From Ancylobacter amanitiformis (GTDB lineage Bacteria > Pseudomonadota > Alphaproteobacteria > Rhizobiales > Xanthobacteraceae): a stretch of DNA of 64,000 nt. The stretch's first letter is position 1, and every line of letters starts with the position of its first letter. The stretch lies in contig NZ_JAUSVR010000005.1 of the NCBI RefSeq assembly GCF_030814815.1, positions 62,001-126,000 on the forward strand, in the 5' to 3' direction. The notes beneath the pieces were generated by a model that was given only the letters and a program-made list of their open reading frames with translations, was not told the DNA's origin and made no database searches. The position numbers were made by a program, and so were the translations under genes. Shown in pieces: positions 44,309 through 59,353 of this stretch.

Positions 44309-44330
44309 CGGGGCGCCCGAAGGCGCCCCG
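44309..44330 (-). terminator. Rho-independent terminator after pnp
   Basis: Perfect 9-bp stem CGGGGCGCC/GGCGCCCCG with a 4-base loop. On the minus strand it is followed by TTTCGTTT. It lies 40 bases after the pnp stop and closes the long rimP-pnp gene block. Confidence 0.8.
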
Positions 44331-44369
44331 CTGGATGATGCATGATGCGTCAGGAACGCGCGCGGCCGA

Positions 44370-46529
<2,160 letters not shown>

Positions 46530-46574
46530 GTCTGTCTCTGGCTTTCCGAAGCGGGGCCATGGGCAAGACGGCGA

Positions 46575-46601
46575 GAGGCTCGGGCACGTGCCCCGAGCCT
46601 C
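46575..46601 (-). promoter_or_regulatory. Hairpin in the pnp leader
   Basis: Stem GAGGCTCGGG (46575-46584) with CCCGAGCCTC (46592-46601) and the 7-base loop CACGTGC, 45 bases before the pnp start. In E. coli a leader hairpin cut by RNase III controls pnp; this one is in the same place but is unrelated in sequence, so a similar role is a guess. Confidence 0.55.
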
Positions 46602-46821
46602 CGGCGATCCTGCCATGGCGCGCCGCTTCTCATCGGTCGCGGCGAGCCCCATGCCCGCCGCTCTTGCGGTATCGGCGCGGGCGGACCATCCGCTGCACCG
46701 TCTTCCGGAGCCTGTTCCGCAAGGGCCGAGGGGCACCTGCCGCGAACACGCTCCACGTCATCCTGCAGGTGCCTGCCCGTCGGTCCGGCCTTCCGGTCGG
46801 CAAGCAGGGCGCCCATGCGCA

Positions 46822-46852
46822 CGAGGCCCGCACCGTCGCGGTGCGAGCCTCG
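46822..46852 (-). terminator. Hairpin after rpsO
   Basis: Two stacked stems (CGAGGC/GCCTCG outside, CGCACCG/CGGTGCG inside) with a 3-base loop lie 9 bases after the rpsO stop. No T-run follows, so it may be a processing or attenuation element between rpsO and pnp rather than a full terminator. Confidence 0.55.
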
Positions 46853-46861
46853 CGTCGAAGG

Positions 46862-47131
46862 TCAGCGGCGGATGCCCAGCCGCGCGATCAGCGACTTGTA
46901 GCGGGCTTCCTCGGTCTTCTTGAGATAGTCGAGGAGGCCGCGACGGGCCGAGACCATCTTGAGCAGGCCGCGGCGGGAATGATTGTCCTTCGCGTGGCCC
47001 TTGAAGTGCCCGGTGAGGTTGGCGATGCGCTCGGTGAGGATCGCGACCTGCACCTCGGCCGAACCGGTATCGCCCGGCTTGGTGGCGTATTCCTGGATGA
47101 GCGCCTGCTTGCGCTCGGCAGTGATCGACAT
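46862..47131 (-). CDS. rpsO: 30S ribosomal protein S15
   Basis: 89 residues, exact family length. [18 protein letters not shown], the mid-section [20 protein letters not shown] and the closing [13 protein letters not shown] are standard. It binds 16S rRNA early in small-subunit assembly. A strong leader hairpin lies 33 bases upstream, where S15 autoregulation is found in other bacteria. Confidence 0.99.
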   Translation of the reverse strand: MSITAERKQALIQEYATKPGDTGSAEVQVAILTERIANLTGHFKGHAKDNHSRRGLLKMVSARRGLLDYLKKTEEARYKSLIARLGIRR

Positions 47132-47163
47132 CGGATCGTCCTTTCGATTCTGACGGTGAAAGT

Positions 47164-47214
47164 GGCGAACGCCGCGGCAGATCCCTCCGGGATCTCGTGC
47201 CGCTCTCGTTCGCC
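47164..47214 (-). promoter_or_regulatory. Triple-stacked hairpin in the rpsO leader
   Basis: Nested perfect stems: GGCGAACG/CGTTCGCC outside (47164-47171 with 47207-47214), CGGCA/TGCCG, then GATCCC/GGGATC around a 3-base loop. It lies 33 bases upstream of rpsO. S15 is autoregulated by leader RNA in several bacteria with unrelated structures, so this is a candidate S15-binding leader; a late terminator for truB is the alternative, but no T-run follows. Confidence 0.55.
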
Positions 47215-47384
47215 GGTTCCGCAGTTCGGCCGGGCCGGGATGTCGTCCAGCGCGGTCGAAGGATTGCGGATCGCGCGGACAAGGGTCCGCGACGCGGGCG
47301 CAAGATACACGAAAACGCCAATCTGGCTAGCGTCAACTGTGCCAGGCGCCGCGCCGGCCGCGCCGGCCGCGGCGGGGATGACGA

Positions 47385-47412
47385 CGCCCGGCGCGCGCCC
47401 ACGCGCCGGGCG
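47385..47412 (-). terminator. GC-rich hairpin after truB
   Basis: 11-bp perfect stem CGCCCGGCGCG/CGCGCCGGGCG with loop CGCCCA, 6 bases after the truB stop. It lacks a T-run, so termination strength is uncertain. Confidence 0.55.
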
Positions 47413-47418
47413 AGCCGC

Positions 47419-48462
47419 CTACTTGCCCGAATGGAAGATCCGCTTGGGGTGGATCTCCCCGGCCTCGGCCTCGCCGAGCGCGACGAGGCGCCCGCCGGCG
47501 GTGATCGCCACCGGTCCCTCGAGGATCGGCGCGTCGCGGCCGCGCAGGATGATCGGCTGGCCATGAACGAGCCGCGCGGCATCGGCCGGCGAGACGCGCA
47601 GCGAGGGCAGCGTATCGAGGCCGATCGACACCGGGCGCAGCGCCTGCATGGGCGCGGCATCGTCCATCGCCTCGGAAATCGCGCGCAGCGTCGCCAGCGG
47701 CACGAGTTCCTCCTCGGCGAAGGTGCCCACGCGGGTGCGGCGCAGGGCCGAGATATGGCCGCGCGTGCCCAGCCGCTGGCCCATGTCGCGGGCCAGCGAG
47801 CGTACATAGGTGCCCTTGCCGCACTCGGTCTCGAACACCGCGTGGTCGGCGTCCGGCATCTCCACAAGGTCGAGCGAGTGGACGATGACGGTGCGCGCGA
47901 CCAGTTCCACCTCGATGCCTTCGCGGGCGAGGTCATAGGCGCGCTCGCCATTGATCTTCAGTGCCGAGAACTGCGGCGGCACCTGCTCGATCTCGCCACG
48001 GAACTCGTCGAGGATCGACAGGATGGCCTCACGCGAGGGGCGTTCGTCGGCGGTCGCGATCGCCTTGCCCTCGCTGTCGTCGGTGTCGGTCTGCACGCCC
48101 CAGCGGACGGTGAAGCGATAGACCTTGCGGCCTTCCATCACGAAGGGAACCGTCTTGGTGGCTTCGCCCAGCGCGATGGGCAGGCAGCCGGAGGCGAGCG
48201 GATCGAGCGTGCCGGCATGGCCCGCCTTCTTGGCCTGGAACAGCCATTTCACCGCGCCCACCGCCTGGGTGGAGGTCATGCCGACCGGCTTGTCGAGCAG
48301 CACCCAGCCGTCAAGGTCGCGCTTGGGGCGGCGCTTGCGCTCCGGCGCCGCGCGCGGGGCGGGCGCCCGCTCGGCAGCGGTCTCGTCGCCGGCGTCGACG
48401 CGCGGCGCCGGATCCATCGGAACCTCGTCAATCGGCGCCTGCTGGGCGAAAGGGGCGTTCAT
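47419..48462 (-). CDS. truB: tRNA pseudouridine(55) synthase
   Basis: 347 residues. Makes pseudouridine 55 in the T-arm. Motifs are [17 protein letters not shown] and [25 protein letters not shown], with the catalytic Asp in TLDP. The N-terminal ~45 residues before the domain are Pro/Arg/Lys-rich and extra to the E. coli enzyme. The start ATG 48462 overlaps the rbfA stop (ATGA), so translation is coupled. Confidence 0.96.
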   Translation of the reverse strand: MNAPFAQQAPIDEVPMDPAPRVDAGDETAAERAPAPRAAPERKRRPKRDLDGWVLLDKPVGMTSTQAVGAVKWLFQAKKAGHAGTLDPLASGCLPIALGEATKTVPFVMEGRKVYRFTVRWGVQTDTDDSEGKAIATADERPSREAILSILDEFRGEIEQVPPQFSALKINGERAYDLAREGIEVELVARTVIVHSLDLVEMPDADHAVFETECGKGTYVRSLARDMGQRLGTRGHISALRRTRVGTFAEEELVPLATLRAISEAMDDAAPMQALRPVSIGLDTLPSLRVSPADAARLVHGQPIILRGRDAPILEGPVAITAGGRLVALGEAEAGEIHPKRIFHSGK

Positions 48463-48902
48463 CGGGCGTCCTCGTGGTCGTTCTGGCCGTCGTCGTTCTT
48501 GTCGTCGTCATTCCTGTCGAGATCGCGCTGCACTTGCGGCGAGCGCAGCAAGGCGTCGATGCGCCCTCCCTCCTCGAAGGACGTGTCGATGCGGAAGCGC
48601 AGTTCGGGCACGAATTTCAGCTCGACCCGGCGCGCGATCTCCCCGCGCAGCGGCTTGGCATTGGTCGCCAGCGCCTCGATCGCCGCCTTCGGGTCCTTGC
48701 CGCCGAGCGGCATGACGAAACAGGTGGCGATCTTGAGGTCCGGGCTCATCCGCACCTCGGGAACGGTGATCAGCACCTTGGACAGCGCCGGATCCGCGAC
48801 ATCGCCCCGCGCCAGAATATCGGCGAGGGCATGGCGCACCAGTTCGCCCACGCGCAACTGGCGCTGGCTCGGGCCTGCGCCCGAGCTCGCTTTGTTCTTC
48901 AT
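48459..48902 (-). CDS. rbfA: Ribosome-binding factor A
   Basis: 147 residues. Assists 30S maturation at the 16S 5' end. The KH-like core includes [35 protein letters not shown] and [17 protein letters not shown]. The C-terminal ~20 residues are a highly acidic and Asn-rich tail ([19 protein letters not shown]). It overlaps truB by four bases. It follows infB after a 178-base gap that contains only GC-rich hairpin-forming sequence. Confidence 0.93.
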   Translation of the reverse strand: MKNKASSGAGPSQRQLRVGELVRHALADILARGDVADPALSKVLITVPEVRMSPDLKIATCFVMPLGGKDPKAAIEALATNAKPLRGEIARRVELKFVPELRFRIDTSFEEGGRIDALLRSPQVQRDLDRNDDDKNDDGQNDHEDAR

Positions 48903-49080
48903 GATTCACAAACCTTCAAGGCCCCCGCCGGTGAACCGGATCGATGGGGCCGGCCTCGACCGGAGCGAGCGGGCTTGGACCGCTCGCTCCCGTGGAAAAT
49001 CCGCGCCCGGCCGACGGCGTATGCCGAGCCTGCGCGGGGCGCGCGCTTCCCGCGCACGGGAAGCGGCAGGGCGGCGCGCG

Positions 49081-51894
<2,814 letters not shown>

Positions 51895-51976
51895 TCGATA
51901 TCCGTTCCTGTGCATCCCCGCCCCTTGCGGGAATGCGTCACCTGCGGTCCGCCGGCCTCAATGCGGGGCTCTCAAG

Positions 51977-52066
51977 GTTCAGATGGAAACACCTGATCGA
52001 CGAGAAAATGCTCCAGCTCATTGAGACTGAAGCATTTTCTCGTCGCCCGGATGGTTCCATCCGAAC
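51977..52066. repeat. Palindromic element between ylxR and infB
   Basis: Perfect inner arms GACGAGAAAATGCT (51999-52012) and AGCATTTTCTCGTC (52031-52044) around an 18-base loop. Outer imperfect arms are GTTCAGATGGAA and TTCCATCCGAAC. AT-rich compared with its neighbours. It would fold into a long hairpin in the ylxR-infB transcript. Confidence 0.85.
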
Positions 52067-52078
52067 GCTGAACTGCCC

Positions 52079-52870
52079 TTAGTCGGCGTACCAGCCTTCA
52101 AGTCGTCTGACACGCGCGAGAAAGCCCGCGCTGGTCGGATGCGCAAGCAGCGCAGCATGTACCACATTTGCCCGCCCTAGCGCCAAGTCCAATTGCACGC
52201 CGGGGAAGGCATCGATGCGGGCGATCTTGCGTCCGCCCGCCTCAACGATGCGCCGGGCCAGTCCGTCGAGCTTGCCGGCCCCGTCGGGAGCGGCGTCGCG
52301 GGCATGGACCAGCACGGCGACCTTTCCGCCCGTGAGGGCGTCGATCACCTTCATGTTGCCCGTCACCACCTGCCCCGCCTTGTTGGCGAGGGCGAGGGCG
52401 CCGAGCGCGTCCTTCTCGAGCAGGTGCCCGACCAGCTCCGGCAGCGCCGGATCGGCGCGGCCCTTGCCGCGGAAGGCACGCCCGAAGGCCTTCCTCTTCA
52501 TCGCCTCGACCACCGCGCCGCGCCGGGCCGTGACCCAGGCGCCACGCCCGGGGAGCCGGGCCGCGATGTCCGGCACCACGAGACCATCGGGGCCCACCAC
52601 GAAGCGGATGAGTTCCCCCACCGGCTTCACGGTGCGCGTGGCGAGGCAGAGCCGCGTCAGCGCCCGACGGACCGTCTCCGGTCCCTCGTCGGTCTCCACG
52701 GCATCGACCTCGGCGGCCGGAGCGTCACCGGGCCCTTCGCCCGCGACGTCCACCGACGAGTCCACCCCGACAGAGGCCGCGGTGTCGCTGGCGGGGACCG
52801 ACGCGGACATGTCCGCCTCCGCCCCGGCCGATGCCGCTTCTGCCTGCACGGGTGCCACGCTCCTGCTCAC
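52079..52870 (-). CDS. ylxR: YlxR-type RNA-binding protein with L7Ae-like domain
   Basis: 263 residues. The YlxR (DUF448) domain (about 65-150) has RLCLATRTVKPVGELIRFV and AARLPGRGAWVTARR. A second, L7Ae-like domain (about 155-230: LGALALANKAGQVVTGNMKV) is fused, as in other alphaproteobacterial homologues. The first 60 residues are acidic and Ala-rich. I use GTG 52870; ATG 52810 is an alternative that keeps all domains. It lies between nusA and infB, 33 bases from nusA, and may bind RNA or help regulate translation. Confidence 0.85.
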   Translation of the reverse strand: MSRSVAPVQAEAASAGAEADMSASVPASDTAASVGVDSSVDVAGEGPGDAPAAEVDAVETDEGPETVRRALTRLCLATRTVKPVGELIRFVVGPDGLVVPDIAARLPGRGAWVTARRGAVVEAMKRKAFGRAFRGKGRADPALPELVGHLLEKDALGALALANKAGQVVTGNMKVIDALTGGKVAVLVHARDAAPDGAGKLDGLARRIVEAGGRKIARIDAFPGVQLDLALGRANVVHAALLAHPTSAGFLARVRRLEGWYAD

Positions 52871-52903
52871 CAGCCTCGGACCTCAGGGACCAGACCCCGC
52901 GCC

Positions 52904-54522
52904 TCAGGCGCGGGTCTCGTCCGCCTCGACCTCGGCTTCGGCTTCTTCCTCGCCTTCCTCGGCGACGACCTCGTCGGCCTCGATCCAGCCGGCCTTCACG
53001 CGGGCCTGCATGATCAGCGCCTCGGCATCCTCGCGCGACAGCTGGAAACCTTCCAGCGCACCGGAGATGCGCACGGTCTCGCCATCCTTGCGCTCGGTCC
53101 AGCCGGTGAGATCATCGGTGGCACAGCCGGCGAGATCCTCGACCGTCTTGATGTCGTTCTCACCGAACGCCACCAGCATGGGCGAGGTCACGCCCGGCAC
53201 GTCGCGCAGTTCATCGGCGACGCCGAGCTCGCGGCGGCGGGCGTCGAAATCCGCCTCGACCTGCGCCAGATGGTTCAGCGCGCGGTTCTGCAGTTCCTGC
53301 GCCGTGTCCTCGTCGAAGCCCTCGATGGAGGCGAGTTCGTTGACCGGGACATAGGCGATCTCCTCGACATTCGAGAAGCCTTCCGAGGCCAGAAGCTGGC
53401 CCATCATCTCGTCGAGGTCGAGTGCCTCGGCGAAGATCTTCGAGCGCTCGGCGAATTCCTTCTGCCGCCGCTCGCTCTCTTCCGCTTCCGTCATGATGTC
53501 GATGTCCCAGCCTGTAAGCTGGGACGCAAGGCGGACATTCTGACCGCGGCGGCCGATCGCCAGGCTTAACTGGGCATCCGGGACCACGACTTCAATACGC
53601 TCGCGGTCCTCGTCAAGCACGACCTTGACCACTTCGGCCGGGGCGAGGGCGTTGACGATGAAGGTGGCGACGTCGTCCGACCACGGAATGATGTCGATCT
53701 TCTCGCCCTGCAGCTCGTTCACCACGGCCTGCACGCGCGAGCCGCGCATGCCGACGCAGGCGCCGACCGGATCGACCGAGGAATCGCGCGAGGTCACGGC
53801 GATCTTGGCACGCGAGCCCGGATCGCGGGCCACGGCCTTGATCTCGACGATGCCGTCATAGATTTCCGGCACTTCCTGCGCGAACAGCTTCGACATGAAC
53901 TGGGGATGGGTGCGCGACAGGAAGATCTGCGGGCCGCGCAGTTCGCGGCGCACGTCATAGACATAGGCGCGGATGCGGTCGCCGACCTTGAACACTTCGC
54001 GCGGCAGCAATTCGTCGCGGCGCAGCGAGGCTTCGCCCTTGCCGAGGTCCACGACCACGTTGCCATATTCGACGCGCTTGACCGCGCCGTTGATGACCTC
54101 GCCGATGCGGTCCTTGAATTCCTCGTATTGCCGGTCGCGCTCGGCCTCGCGCACCTTCTGCACGATCACCTGCTTGGCGGACTGCGCGGCGATGCGGCCG
54201 AAGTCGAAGGGCGGCAGCGTGTCGGCGATGGTGTCGCCGACCTGCGCCGCCGGATTGTGCCGGCGGGCGGAGACGATCTCGATTTCGGTGGACGGGTTGT
54301 CCACCTGGTCGACGACCAGCAGATGGCGGGCGAGGCGCAGCTCGCCGGTACGCGCATTGATCTCGGCGTGGATGTCGGTCTCGGCGCCGTAGCGCGAGCG
54401 GGCCGCCTTGGCGATCGCATCTTCCATGGCGGCGATGACGATGCTCCGGTCGATCGATTTCTCCCGCGCGACCGCGTCGGCGATCTGCAGGAGTTCGAGC
54501 CGGTTTGCGCTGACCACTGCCA

Positions 54523-54523
<1 letters not shown>
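52904..54523 (-). CDS. nusA: Transcription termination/antitermination factor NusA
   Basis: 539 residues. N-terminal RNA-polymerase-binding domain (about 1-130), S1 domain, tandem KH domains (SRDSSVDPVGACVGMRGSRVQAV and LSLAIGRRGQNVRLASQLTGW), then two C-terminal helix-hairpin-helix repeats (about 350-500) and an acidic Glu-rich tail (EEGEEEAEAEVEADE). It has the long C-terminal form seen in proteobacteria. ATG 54523 overlaps the rimP stop (ATGA). Confidence 0.97.
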
Positions 54524-55598
<1,075 letters not shown>

Positions 55599-56492
55599 AT
55601 GCCCGAGAGCCGCCTTCCCCGCCTTGAATCCCCTGTTCTCACCGAGCGCGCGCCCGCCAAGGTGAACCTGTCGCTGCGCGTGCTCGGCCGGCGCGCGGAT
55701 GGTTATCACGAATTGTCGAGCGTGGTGGCTTTTGCCGGCGCGGGCGACCGGCTGACGCTGCAGCCGGGCGAGACTCTGACGCTGGACCTCGCCGGGCCGG
55801 GCGCCGCAATCCTTGCAGCGGGCGGCGACAACCTGGTGCTGCGGGCGGCGCGAGAACTCGGCCTGCGCATTCCCGGCCTTCGCACGGGACGATTCAGCCT
55901 CGACAAGCGCCTGCCGGTCGCGGCGGGCATTGGCGGCGGATCGGCGGACGCGGCCGCCGCGCTGCGGCTGCTGGCGCGGGCGAACGGCCTGCCACGGGGC
56001 GATGACCGCCTGTTCGCCGCCGCGCTGGCCACCGGCTCGGACGTGCCGGCCTGCCTGTACAGCCGAAGCTGCGTGATGGCCGGGCGCGGCGAGGCGCTCA
56101 CCCCGCTCGCCCTGCCCCGGTTCGGCGCGCTGCTGGTCAATCCGCGCGTGCCGGTGGCCACCGCCGACGTGTTTCGCGCCCTCGGCCTCGCGCCGGGCGC
56201 GCAGCTTGGCGCCGCCGCGCCCGTCCCCGCCTTTGCCGGGCGGGGGCCGGCGCTTTTCTGGCTCGCGGGCGAGCCCAACGACCTGGAGGCGCCCGCCCGG
56301 CGCCTCGCCCCGGTGCTGGACGAGGTGGACGCGGCGCTGCGCGCGACCCCGGACGCGGGTCTCGTGCGCATGTCGGGCTCGGGCGCGACGATGTTCGCGC
56401 TCTATCCCGACTGCCGCGCCGCCGCGCGCGCCGGCAAACAGGTGGCTGGCGCTCATCCTGCATGGTGGGTGAAGCCGACCGTGCTCGGCTGA
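55599..56492 (+). CDS. ispE: 4-diphosphocytidyl-2-C-methyl-D-erythritol kinase
   Basis: 297 residues, GHMP kinase in the MEP isoprenoid pathway. N-terminal APAKVNLSLRVLGRRADGYHEL, ATP motif PVAAGIGGGSADAAAALR, and C-terminal VRMSGSGATMFALYP. ATG 55599 is chosen from the domain start; upstream in-frame codons are not conserved. A GC-rich leader with weak ribosome binding suggests modest expression. The next gene, ynfA, starts 9 bases after the stop. Confidence 0.95.
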   Translation: MPESRLPRLESPVLTERAPAKVNLSLRVLGRRADGYHELSSVVAFAGAGDRLTLQPGETLTLDLAGPGAAILAAGGDNLVLRAARELGLRIPGLRTGRFSLDKRLPVAAGIGGGSADAAAALRLLARANGLPRGDDRLFAAALATGSDVPACLYSRSCVMAGRGEALTPLALPRFGALLVNPRVPVATADVFRALGLAPGAQLGAAAPVPAFAGRGPALFWLAGEPNDLEAPARRLAPVLDEVDAALRATPDAGLVRMSGSGATMFALYPDCRAAARAGKQVAGAHPAWWVKPTVLG

Positions 56493-56501
56493 GGGAACGC
56501 G

Positions 56502-56825
56502 ATGCACACCGCCCTGCTCTTCGCCCTCGCCGCCCTGCTCGAAATCGCCGGCTGCTTCGCCTTCTGGGCGGTGGTGCGCAGCGGGGCGAGCGCGCTGTGG
56601 CTGGCGCCGGGCACGGTCAGCCTGATTGCCTTTGCCGGCGTGCTGACGCAGGTGGACGCGCCGCTGGCCGGACGCGCCTTCGCGGCCTATGGCGGGATCT
56701 ATGTCGCCGCGTCGCTGGTCTGGCTGTGGCAGGTGGAGGGCTTCCGGCCCGACCGCTGGGACATGCTGGGCGGCGCGGTCTGCCTCGCCGGCGCCGCCAT
56801 CGTGGTGTTCGGCCCGCGCGGCTAG
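56502..56825 (+). CDS. YnfA family (UPF0060) small membrane protein
   Basis: 107 residues, four hydrophobic helices. [19 protein letters not shown] and [19 protein letters not shown]...[15 protein letters not shown] match YnfA/UPF0060, related in topology to small multidrug-resistance pumps, for which some members give drug export. The function here is not shown. The TAG stop codon lies in the terminal CTAGAG of the family B repeat that follows. Confidence 0.9.
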   Translation: MHTALLFALAALLEIAGCFAFWAVVRSGASALWLAPGTVSLIAFAGVLTQVDAPLAGRAFAAYGGIYVAASLVWLWQVEGFRPDRWDMLGGAVCLAGAAIVVFGPRG

Positions 56826-56928
56826 AGCATTTTCGAGCGAAGTGGATTCCGGTTCGCGTGAAGAAAATACGTCAGAACAATAACCTAGAGCTTTTTCGGT
56901 GAACCGGAATTCACCGGAAAAGCTCTAG
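56822..56928. repeat. Dispersed repeat, family B, copy 2
   Basis: Begins CTAGAGC and ends GCTCTAG (terminal inverted repeats), with TTCCGGTTCGCGTGAAGAAAA inside and a perfect terminator-like hairpin GAGCTTTTTCGGTGAA...TTCACCGGAAAAGCTC near the right end. The other copy is at 20829-20930. The terminal CTAG at each end provides the TAG stop of the gene on that side (ynfA and, on the minus strand, the patatin gene). Confidence 0.9.
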
Positions 56929-57878
56929 AGAACCCGCTCCAGCGCCGCCGCGACACGGCGCTTCACCTCGTCCTTGGCCGGTTCGGATGCCTTGAAGATG
57001 GCGGCGAAGCGGAAGAATTCCAGCACGCGGAAATCATGCACGTTGGGGCGGATCAGGATATCCGGCGCGCCGTTCTTCAGCTTCTCGCCGACGATCGAGG
57101 AGGCCATGATCTGCAGCGTGGCGAACATCGCCTCGAACGGCGCCGGCATGCCGCGCATTTCCGTGCCATGGCCGCCGGTAATGTCGACCGCCAGCACGAT
57201 ATCGGCCTTGGCGCGCAGCAGGTCGAAGGGCAGCGGGTTGACCGCCCCGCCATCGACCAGCGTGTGCCCGCCATGCTGGACCGGGCGCATCAGCCCGGGA
57301 ATGGCCAGCGAGGCCGCCACCGCCGGGCGGATCGGGCCCTGTTCGAACATGCGCTCGCAGCGGCCCCAGTAGTCGGTCGCCACCACCTGCAGCGGAATGC
57401 CAAGCTCCTCGAAGGTCTCGGGCACGATGTCGGGCAGGAAGCCCGCGATCATCTGCTCGGCATCGATCAGCACGGGATTGCCGAGCCCGGCGAACAGATG
57501 GGAAATGCGCCCCACCCGGGCCGCCAGCAGGCGGCGCATCACTTCGCCGCGATTGCGCAGCGTGTGGGCGACCAGCTGGCGCAGCTCGCGGGCGGGCATG
57601 CCGGCGGCATAGACGCTGGCGAACAGCGCGCCGATGGAAGCGCCCGCCAGCGCCACCGGCTTCACGCCGAGATCGTCCAGCGCCTCCAGCACGAGAACAT
57701 GCGAGAGGCCGCGCGCCCCGCCCGAGCCGAGCGCCACCGCGAGGCGCGGCCCCGGCGCGGGCGTGAAGCGGCTGTGCTCGCCGGAGACGACGATGCCGTC
57801 AGGGGCCGGCGCCGCGCGGGGAGAGCGGCGGGTCTTCGGTGTCGCGGAGAGATCGGGGGCTGCCACGAGGTCGTTCAT
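56925..57878 (-). CDS. Patatin-like phospholipase family protein
   Basis: 317 residues. Patatin core: oxyanion stretch GSGGARGLSHVLVLEAL, nucleophile elbow GASIGALFASVYA (Ser of GxSxG), and the catalytic Asp in TLVDGGAVNPLPF. The first ~45 residues are disordered and basic. The short form without membrane segments fits RssA/YchK-type cytoplasmic or peripheral phospholipases. The substrate is unknown. It is convergent with ynfA, sharing the repeat element; purD lies 70 bases upstream on the same strand. Confidence 0.9.
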   Translation of the reverse strand: MNDLVAAPDLSATPKTRRSPRAAPAPDGIVVSGEHSRFTPAPGPRLAVALGSGGARGLSHVLVLEALDDLGVKPVALAGASIGALFASVYAAGMPARELRQLVAHTLRNRGEVMRRLLAARVGRISHLFAGLGNPVLIDAEQMIAGFLPDIVPETFEELGIPLQVVATDYWGRCERMFEQGPIRPAVAASLAIPGLMRPVQHGGHTLVDGGAVNPLPFDLLRAKADIVLAVDITGGHGTEMRGMPAPFEAMFATLQIMASSIVGEKLKNGAPDILIRPNVHDFRVLEFFRFAAIFKASEPAKDEVKRRVAAALERVL

Positions 57879-57948
57879 GATGCTTCCTGTCCCGCCCCTG
57901 ACTGGCTCGCGACCGCGGCATTTGTTGGGAAATGCTGCGGCGCACGCT

Positions 57949-59235
57949 CTATCTGGTGTCGCTCCCCAGCGCGCGCCAGGCGATATCGCGACGATAGAAG
58001 CCTTCCGGCCAGTCGATCAGCGCCGCGCCGTCATAGGCGCGCTCGCGCGCCTCGGCCACATTGCCGCCAATGGCCGCGATGTTGAGCACGCGCCCGCCAT
58101 TGGCGAGAATCGCCGCGCCCTCGCGCCGTGTCCCGGCGTGGAACACCTTCACGCCGGGAACGCTCTCCGCCGCGCCGATGCCCGAGATGCGCGAGCCCTT
58201 GGAATAGCTGCCGGGATAGCCGCGCGCCGCCATGACCACGGTGATGGCGGCCTCGGGCTTGAGCGGCACGGGCTGGTTCTCCAGCCGCCCGGTCGCCACC
58301 GCGTGGAGCAACGGCAGCAGGTCGGCGTCGAGTCGCAGCATCAGCGCCTGGCATTCGGGATCGCCGAAGCGGACATTGTATTCGATGAGCTTGGGGCCCT
58401 TGGCGGTGATCATCAGCCCGGCGAACAGCACGCCCCGATAGGGGCAATCGGCATCGGCGAGCGCGCGCGCGGTGGGCTTGATGATCTCGCCGAGCACCCG
58501 GCGCTCGATCTCCGCGGTGAAGATGGGCGCGGGCGAATAGGCGCCCATGCCGCCGGTATTGGGGCCCTCGTCGCCATCGAAGGCGCGCTTGTGATCCTGC
58601 GCCGAGCCGAAGGGCAGCACGGTCTCGCCATCGATGAGGCAGAAGAAGGAGACTTCCTCGCCCTCGAGAAACTCCTCGATGAGGATTTCCGTGCGGAAGC
58701 CGGCCTCCGGCCCGCCCATGGCGAAGACCTCGTCGATCCCGGCCAGCGCCTCGTCCAGCGTCAGCGCGACGATGACGCCCTTGCCGGCCATCAGCCCGTC
58801 GGCCTTGAGCACGATGGGCGCGCCGTGGCGCTCGACATAGGCGCGGGCGGCCTCGCGATCGTCGAACCGGCCGAAGGCGGCGGTCGGGATGTTGTGCGCC
58901 TTGCACAATTCCTTGGTGAAGAGCTTGGAGCCTTCCAGCTGCGCCGCGACCTGGCGCGGGCCGAACACGGCGATGCCCTCGTTGATCAGCCGGTCGGCAA
59001 TGCCCTCGACCAGCGGCGCCTCGGGACCGACCACCACGAGGTCGATCCGGTGCGCCCCGCACAGCGCGACGATGGCGTCGTGATCGGTGAGCGCAATGCC
59101 CTCGAAGCAGGTCGCGTAGTCGGCGATACCGGGATTTCCCGGCACGGCGAAGAAGCCCTCGATGAGCGGGCTCTGTGCCAGCTTCCAGGCGAGCGCATGC
59201 TCGCGGCCGCCCGAGCCGAGCAGAAGAACGTTCAT
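57949..59235 (-). CDS. purD: Phosphoribosylamine-glycine ligase
   Basis: 428 residues, ATP-grasp enzyme of de novo purine synthesis. N-terminal [34 protein letters not shown], the ATP-grasp loop [19 protein letters not shown], and the metal-binding [14 protein letters not shown] near the end. Full length and typical. It sits between patatin and macB on the same strand, with gaps of 70 and 118 bases. Confidence 0.97.
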   Translation of the reverse strand: MNVLLLGSGGREHALAWKLAQSPLIEGFFAVPGNPGIADYATCFEGIALTDHDAIVALCGAHRIDLVVVGPEAPLVEGIADRLINEGIAVFGPRQVAAQLEGSKLFTKELCKAHNIPTAAFGRFDDREAARAYVERHGAPIVLKADGLMAGKGVIVALTLDEALAGIDEVFAMGGPEAGFRTEILIEEFLEGEEVSFFCLIDGETVLPFGSAQDHKRAFDGDEGPNTGGMGAYSPAPIFTAEIERRVLGEIIKPTARALADADCPYRGVLFAGLMITAKGPKLIEYNVRFGDPECQALMLRLDADLLPLLHAVATGRLENQPVPLKPEAAITVVMAARGYPGSYSKGSRISGIGAAESVPGVKVFHAGTRREGAAILANGGRVLNIAAIGGNVAEARERAYDGAALIDWPEGFYRRDIAWRALGSDTR

Positions 59236-59353
59236 GCCGAGTGCCTCCAGCCGCCGGTGTTCGTGCTTCGCCTAAAGGTTCGGGCGACAGGGGGCAAGGC
59301 CTGTAACGCATCGCTCCGTCGCGCATCGGCCCGTCGTGCGGCGCATGCGTCGC

